From: Pseudomonadota bacterium
Lineage (GTDB): Bacteria; Desulfobacterota; DSM-4660; Desulfatiglandales; B25-G16
Assembly (NCBI GenBank): GCA_015223015.1
Contig: JADFWK010000162.1
Location: 1 to 6,718 of the forward strand
Direction of reading: 5' to 3'
Length of the DNA stretch: 6,718 nucleotides
In this document: piece after piece, positions 3,654 through 6,718 of the stretch
Numbering within the stretch: position 1 is the stretch's first letter
Layout: the number at the start of each line of letters is the position of its first letter
Position numbers and translations under genes: made by a program
The notes under the pieces: generated by a model
The model's database searches: none
Seen by the model: only the letters and a program-made list of their open reading frames with translations
What the model was told of the DNA's origin: nothing

Positions 3654-6461
3654 TTGAACAAGTTGTATGTCATTGACGGTCCGGAGAAGGGTAAATCCTT
3701 TGACCTTAATGGTGGTATCAGTACTATAGGAAGGTCCTCTGACAATGACATGTGTATCTCAGACATAGGAGTTTCACGGCATCACGCCAGGTTTGTTAAG
3801 AGAGATGATGGGGTTTTTATTGTCGATCTGCACAGCTTCCACGGCGTGTTTGTCGATGGGCAAAAGATAGAGCCAGGACTGAAGTTTGAAATAGGAAAAG
3901 AGAGTAATCTGCATATAGGAAACAGCGTACTGGCCTTCCAACAGGAACCCTCTGGAAAAAAACTGGATCAACCCCCCCTTCCACCGGAGCAAAAAAAGGC
4001 CGTTGATACGAGCAAGTGGCTATTGGCAAAGGAGAGCTCTAAGACCTATATACGCAATCTAGAGTTACTCCTCAAAGTCTCAAATCTTTTTGCACAGTCC
4101 CTCAACATCGATGAAGTTTTAGGTCAGATAGTAGATCAGATTTTCAATCATTTGGAGAGAGTCGATCGTGGAGCCATATTATTGCTGAACAGAGAGAGAG
4201 GCACACTGAGGGAGGTGGTTTCTAAGACGAGACTGGATGATAAAGAGGGCTTCCTTTCCAAAATCAATTATAGCAGGACAATAGTTAATAGAACTGTTAG
4301 GGAAGGCAGGCCGGTAATGATGTCCGATACGAGTCGGTTAGATAAATCCGACCTTTCTCGCAGCATCAGACAAATGAATATCATGTCAATTATGTGCGCG
4401 CCCCTCAAATGTAAAGGAAAGGTTCAGGGAATCATTTATGTAGATTCTGTTGGAAAGCCCGGTGGATTTGCAAAGAATGACCTCCGATTGCTTACTGGGC
4501 TCAGTAATGCTGCGGCAATTGCCATAGAAAATGCACGCCTGTATGAGGCTATAAAGGAAGAGTTGGATGGGCGCCAAAAGGCGGAGAAGAGGCTCATCCA
4601 GAGTGAAGAACGATATCGAACCTTGGTAGAGGAGAGCTTTGACGGCATTTTTATTAGAAAAGGGGCTAAAATTAGCTTTGCAAACCAGCGGTTGCACCAG
4701 ATGCTTGGCTATGGCAGGGATGAGTTGTTGAACTTAGACCCCTGCCTTATATACCATCCTGACCACCAAGGGCCGGCAAGAGACCGCATTAATGCTGGTA
4801 GGCTTGGTGGCGATCTTACCTCACACTACGAGGTGAAATTGCAGCGTAAAGACGGATCATGGTTTTACGGTGAGATCAATGCCCAGCCCATCAGGTTCCA
4901 GGGAGAGCCCGGAGAACAAGTCTGGGTAAGGGACATTACGGAACGCAAGCAGGCAGAAGCGGACTTGCGGGAGAGTGAAGAAAAACATCGTCTTTTAGTG
5001 GAAAATGCAAATGATGCCATTTTTATTATCCAGGATGAGGTCATAAAATTCCCCAACCCCAAGACAGCGGATTTGCTCGGATATTCCCCAGATGAATTGG
5101 CCCGGATTTCCTTTGTTGATCTTATACATCCTGAAGATAAAGACATGGTGCTCGAAAAGCAGGTAAGAACACTAAAAGGAGAGGAGTCGCCAAGTACCTG
5201 TTCTTTCAGAATAATATACAGGGCTGGTGAGGTATTTTGGGTGCAAATCAATGCCGTTCCTATCACATGGGAAGGGCGGCCAGCTACCCTTGATTTTCTC
5301 AGGGACATTATGGCAGAAAAGAAGATGGAAGCGCAGTTTCTTCAGGCCCAAAAGATGGAGGCCATTGGCACTCTTATGGGAGGCACTGCTCATGACTTTA
5401 ACAACCTTCTTATGTGTATTCAAGGAAATGCTTCCCTGATGCTTTCAAACATTGATTCAAGCCATCCCTATTATAAGAGGTTGAAAAGTATCGAACAGTC
5501 CATTCAAAGGGGGGCTGAGCTTACCGAAGAACTCTTGGGGTTTACCATTGGTGGAAAATACCAGGTGAAGCCCACCAATCTGAATGAGATTATCCAACAG
5601 AGCTCCAACCTGTTTGGGCGCACTCACAAGGATATCAAGATGTATGAAGAATTTCAGAAGGGTATCTGGCCGGTAGAGGTCGATCAAGGCCAGATTAAGC
5701 ATGCCCTCTTAAGCCTGTATGTGAATGCCGCGCAGGCGATGCCCGGGGGAGGGGAGCTGCAGCTTCAAACGAAAAACGTAACCCTGGATGAGAGCTATGT
5801 CAGGCCCTATCAACTGAAACCTGGAAAATATGTTAGGACCTCTATTACGGATTCCGGAGTGGGTATGGATGAGGCGACGCAGAAAAGGATATTTGATCCT
5901 TTTTTCACCACCAAAGACATGGGTAGAGGCACAGGGCTGGGTTTGGCCTCTGTTTATGGCATCATCAAAAATCATGATGGCATCATTACCGTTTTTAGCG
6001 AAGAGGGTGGAGGAACCACCTTTACCATTTACCTGCCAGCATCTGAAAAGGAAGTAGTAGAAGAAAGGCAGGTACCTGAAGAAAAACCAACGAGAAAGGA
6101 AACAGTACTCTTAGTTGATGATGAGGATATGGTTATCGACATTGGTAAAGACATGCTGAAGACATTGGGCTATAAGGTATTGGTGGCAAGGGGCGGGAAA
6201 GAAGCCATAGAAGTCGGTAGGGCAAGAAAGGGTGAAATAGATCTCGTCATCCTGGGTATGACCATGGCGGATATGGGAGGGGCCGAGACCTACGATAAGA
6301 TAAAGGAAATCAATCCTCAGGTGAAGGTGCTCCTTTCAAGCGGATACAGCATAGAGGGCCGGGCAAGGGAGATGTTGGAACGTGGGTGCGATGGTTTTAT
6401 TCAGAAGCCCTTTGGAATGGAAGAGCTGTCCCAAAAAATAAGGGAAATTCTGGACAAATAA
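3654..6461 (+). CDS. FHA-GAF-PAS-PAS hybrid histidine kinase with degenerate receiver
   Basis: A 935-residue soluble sensor kinase starting at TTG. Residues 1-95 are an FHA phosphothreonine-binding domain (Gly26-Arg27-Ser28, Ser41-Arg42-His43-His44, DLHSFHGVFVDG), with His63 in place of the usual Asn. A GAF domain (about 135-297) and a short helical linker precede two PAS domains (about 316-432 and 441-556). The kinase core is intact: H-box GGTAHDFNN with His580, N-box Asn691 (LYVNAAQAMP), G1 box DSGVGMD (733-739), F box FDPFFTTK (747-754) and G2 box GRGTGLGL (757-764). The receiver (about 816-932) keeps Asp822, Asp823, Ser895 and Lys918, but Gly868 replaces the phospho-accepting Asp (VILGMTM, usually VILDMIMP). 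There is no membrane segment, so it senses cytoplasmic signals, perhaps linking Ser/Thr kinases to a phosphorelay. The receiver likely acts as a non-phosphorylatable regulatory module, and the kinase must use another partner, none of which is in this window. The domain order is certain; ligands are unknown. Confidence 0.95.
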   Translation: MNKLYVIDGPEKGKSFDLNGGISTIGRSSDNDMCISDIGVSRHHARFVKRDDGVFIVDLHSFHGVFVDGQKIEPGLKFEIGKESNLHIGNSVLAFQQEPSGKKLDQPPLPPEQKKAVDTSKWLLAKESSKTYIRNLELLLKVSNLFAQSLNIDEVLGQIVDQIFNHLERVDRGAILLLNRERGTLREVVSKTRLDDKEGFLSKINYSRTIVNRTVREGRPVMMSDTSRLDKSDLSRSIRQMNIMSIMCAPLKCKGKVQGIIYVDSVGKPGGFAKNDLRLLTGLSNAAAIAIENARLYEAIKEELDGRQKAEKRLIQSEERYRTLVEESFDGIFIRKGAKISFANQRLHQMLGYGRDELLNLDPCLIYHPDHQGPARDRINAGRLGGDLTSHYEVKLQRKDGSWFYGEINAQPIRFQGEPGEQVWVRDITERKQAEADLRESEEKHRLLVENANDAIFIIQDEVIKFPNPKTADLLGYSPDELARISFVDLIHPEDKDMVLEKQVRTLKGEESPSTCSFRIIYRAGEVFWVQINAVPITWEGRPATLDFLRDIMAEKKMEAQFLQAQKMEAIGTLMGGTAHDFNNLLMCIQGNASLMLSNIDSSHPYYKRLKSIEQSIQRGAELTEELLGFTIGGKYQVKPTNLNEIIQQSSNLFGRTHKDIKMYEEFQKGIWPVEVDQGQIKHALLSLYVNAAQAMPGGGELQLQTKNVTLDESYVRPYQLKPGKYVRTSITDSGVGMDEATQKRIFDPFFTTKDMGRGTGLGLASVYGIIKNHDGIITVFSEEGGGTTFTIYLPASEKEVVEERQVPEEKPTRKETVLLVDDEDMVIDIGKDMLKTLGYKVLVARGGKEAIEVGRARKGEIDLVILGMTMADMGGAETYDKIKEINPQVKVLLSSGYSIEGRAREMLERGCDGFIQKPFGMEELSQKIREILDK

Positions 6462-6528
6462 ATGGGAGATACCTCAACAACTTACTACGGAGAGCATTAA
6501 ATAGTTTCCAATACAGATATCGGGATAA

Positions 6529-6714
6529 GGGTCATGAGGCCTTTTCTTCTGCTCTGAGCCTCACGGCCTGGTTTTTTCTAAGACTTATCAAGGGGGGATT
6601 TTTGCCCCCTCCGCATTCCCTTCGACAGGCTCAGGGCTGCGGCTTCCCCCGCAGATAAGTCTTGAAAAGGACAGCGGCCTCCCAGCAGTCACATCAAAAA
6701 AGACCTCATGACCC
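6529..6714. repeat. 186-bp imperfect inverted-repeat element, MITE- or REP-like
   Basis: The outer arms GGGTCATGAGG (6529-6539) and CCTCATGACCC (6704-6714) are perfect complements, and after one mismatch CTTTT (6541-6545) pairs with AAAAG (6698-6702). Further in, CTGCT (6549-6553) faces AGCAG (6684-6688), and AAGACTTATC (6580-6589) pairs perfectly with GATAAGTCTT (6654-6663). The centre holds two small hairpins, AGGGGG/CCCCCT (6591-6610) and CTGCGG/CCGCAG (6637-6654). No protein is encoded. It starts 68 bases after the kinase stop and could also end its transcript. The window stops four bases after the right arm, so a target duplication cannot be judged. Confidence 0.65.
6618..6636. repeat. 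CCCTTCGACAGGCTCAGGG dispersed-repeat motif
   Basis: CCCTTCGACAGGCTCAGGG is a sequence I recognise as a very common intergenic repeat in many unrelated environmental bacterial genomes. Its ends (CCCT/AGGG) are complementary. Here it lies in the core of the larger inverted-repeat element at 6529-6714, between that element's two central hairpins, which suggests a composite or nested repeat. Confidence 0.6.
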
Positions 6715-6718
6715 TCTC

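Noticed and set aside
5391..5393. A possible loss of the kinase phospho-accepting histidine
   Set aside because: Checked and intact: His580 is encoded by CAT within GGTAHDFNN, and the N, G1, F and G2 boxes are all present.

Overview
The window looks like chromosomal DNA of a Desulfobacterota (former Deltaproteobacteria) organism, most likely near the sulfate-reducing Desulfobacterales. This is inferred from the hybrid histidine kinase, whose H-box, ATPase and receiver text closely matches a family I know to be abundant in that group, from the cNMP-HDOD fusion, from a near-consensus sigma-54 promoter, and from GC-rich intergenic palindromes of a style common in environmental Desulfobacterota. 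No ribosomal or taxonomic marker gene is present, so the placement is provisional. No rRNA, tRNA, CRISPR array, transposase or integrase was seen.

Layout, all confident genes on the + strand. 1-153: C-terminal end of an unrecognised protein. 154-428: a regulatory gap with a sigma-54 promoter candidate (300-315) and a strong stem-loop in the predicted 5' leader. 429-746: a small two-helix membrane protein of unknown function. 747-1192: not empty; three reading frames in turn give protein-like text, best read as a broken gene (about 785-1179) just before the next gene. 1193-2563: a cyclic-nucleotide-binding plus HDOD protein. 2564-3653: about 1.1 kb without a convincing gene, whose right half is packed with palindromic and direct repeats. 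3654-6461: a 935-residue soluble FHA-GAF-PAS-PAS-histidine kinase-receiver protein. 6462-6718: a 186-bp imperfect inverted-repeat element, possibly MITE- or REP-like.

The two large genes are both cytoplasmic signalling proteins: one reads a small ligand through a cNMP fold and carries an HDOD output domain, the other joins phosphothreonine recognition (FHA) to two-component signalling. They are separated by more than 1 kb of repeat-rich DNA, so they are neighbours rather than an obvious operon. The most striking protein-level observation is that the kinase's C-terminal receiver domain has glycine (residue 868) where the phospho-accepting aspartate should be, while the kinase core is intact. 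The FHA domain also has His in place of the usual Asn of its NG motif. No separate response regulator is encoded here, so the kinase's real partner is unknown.
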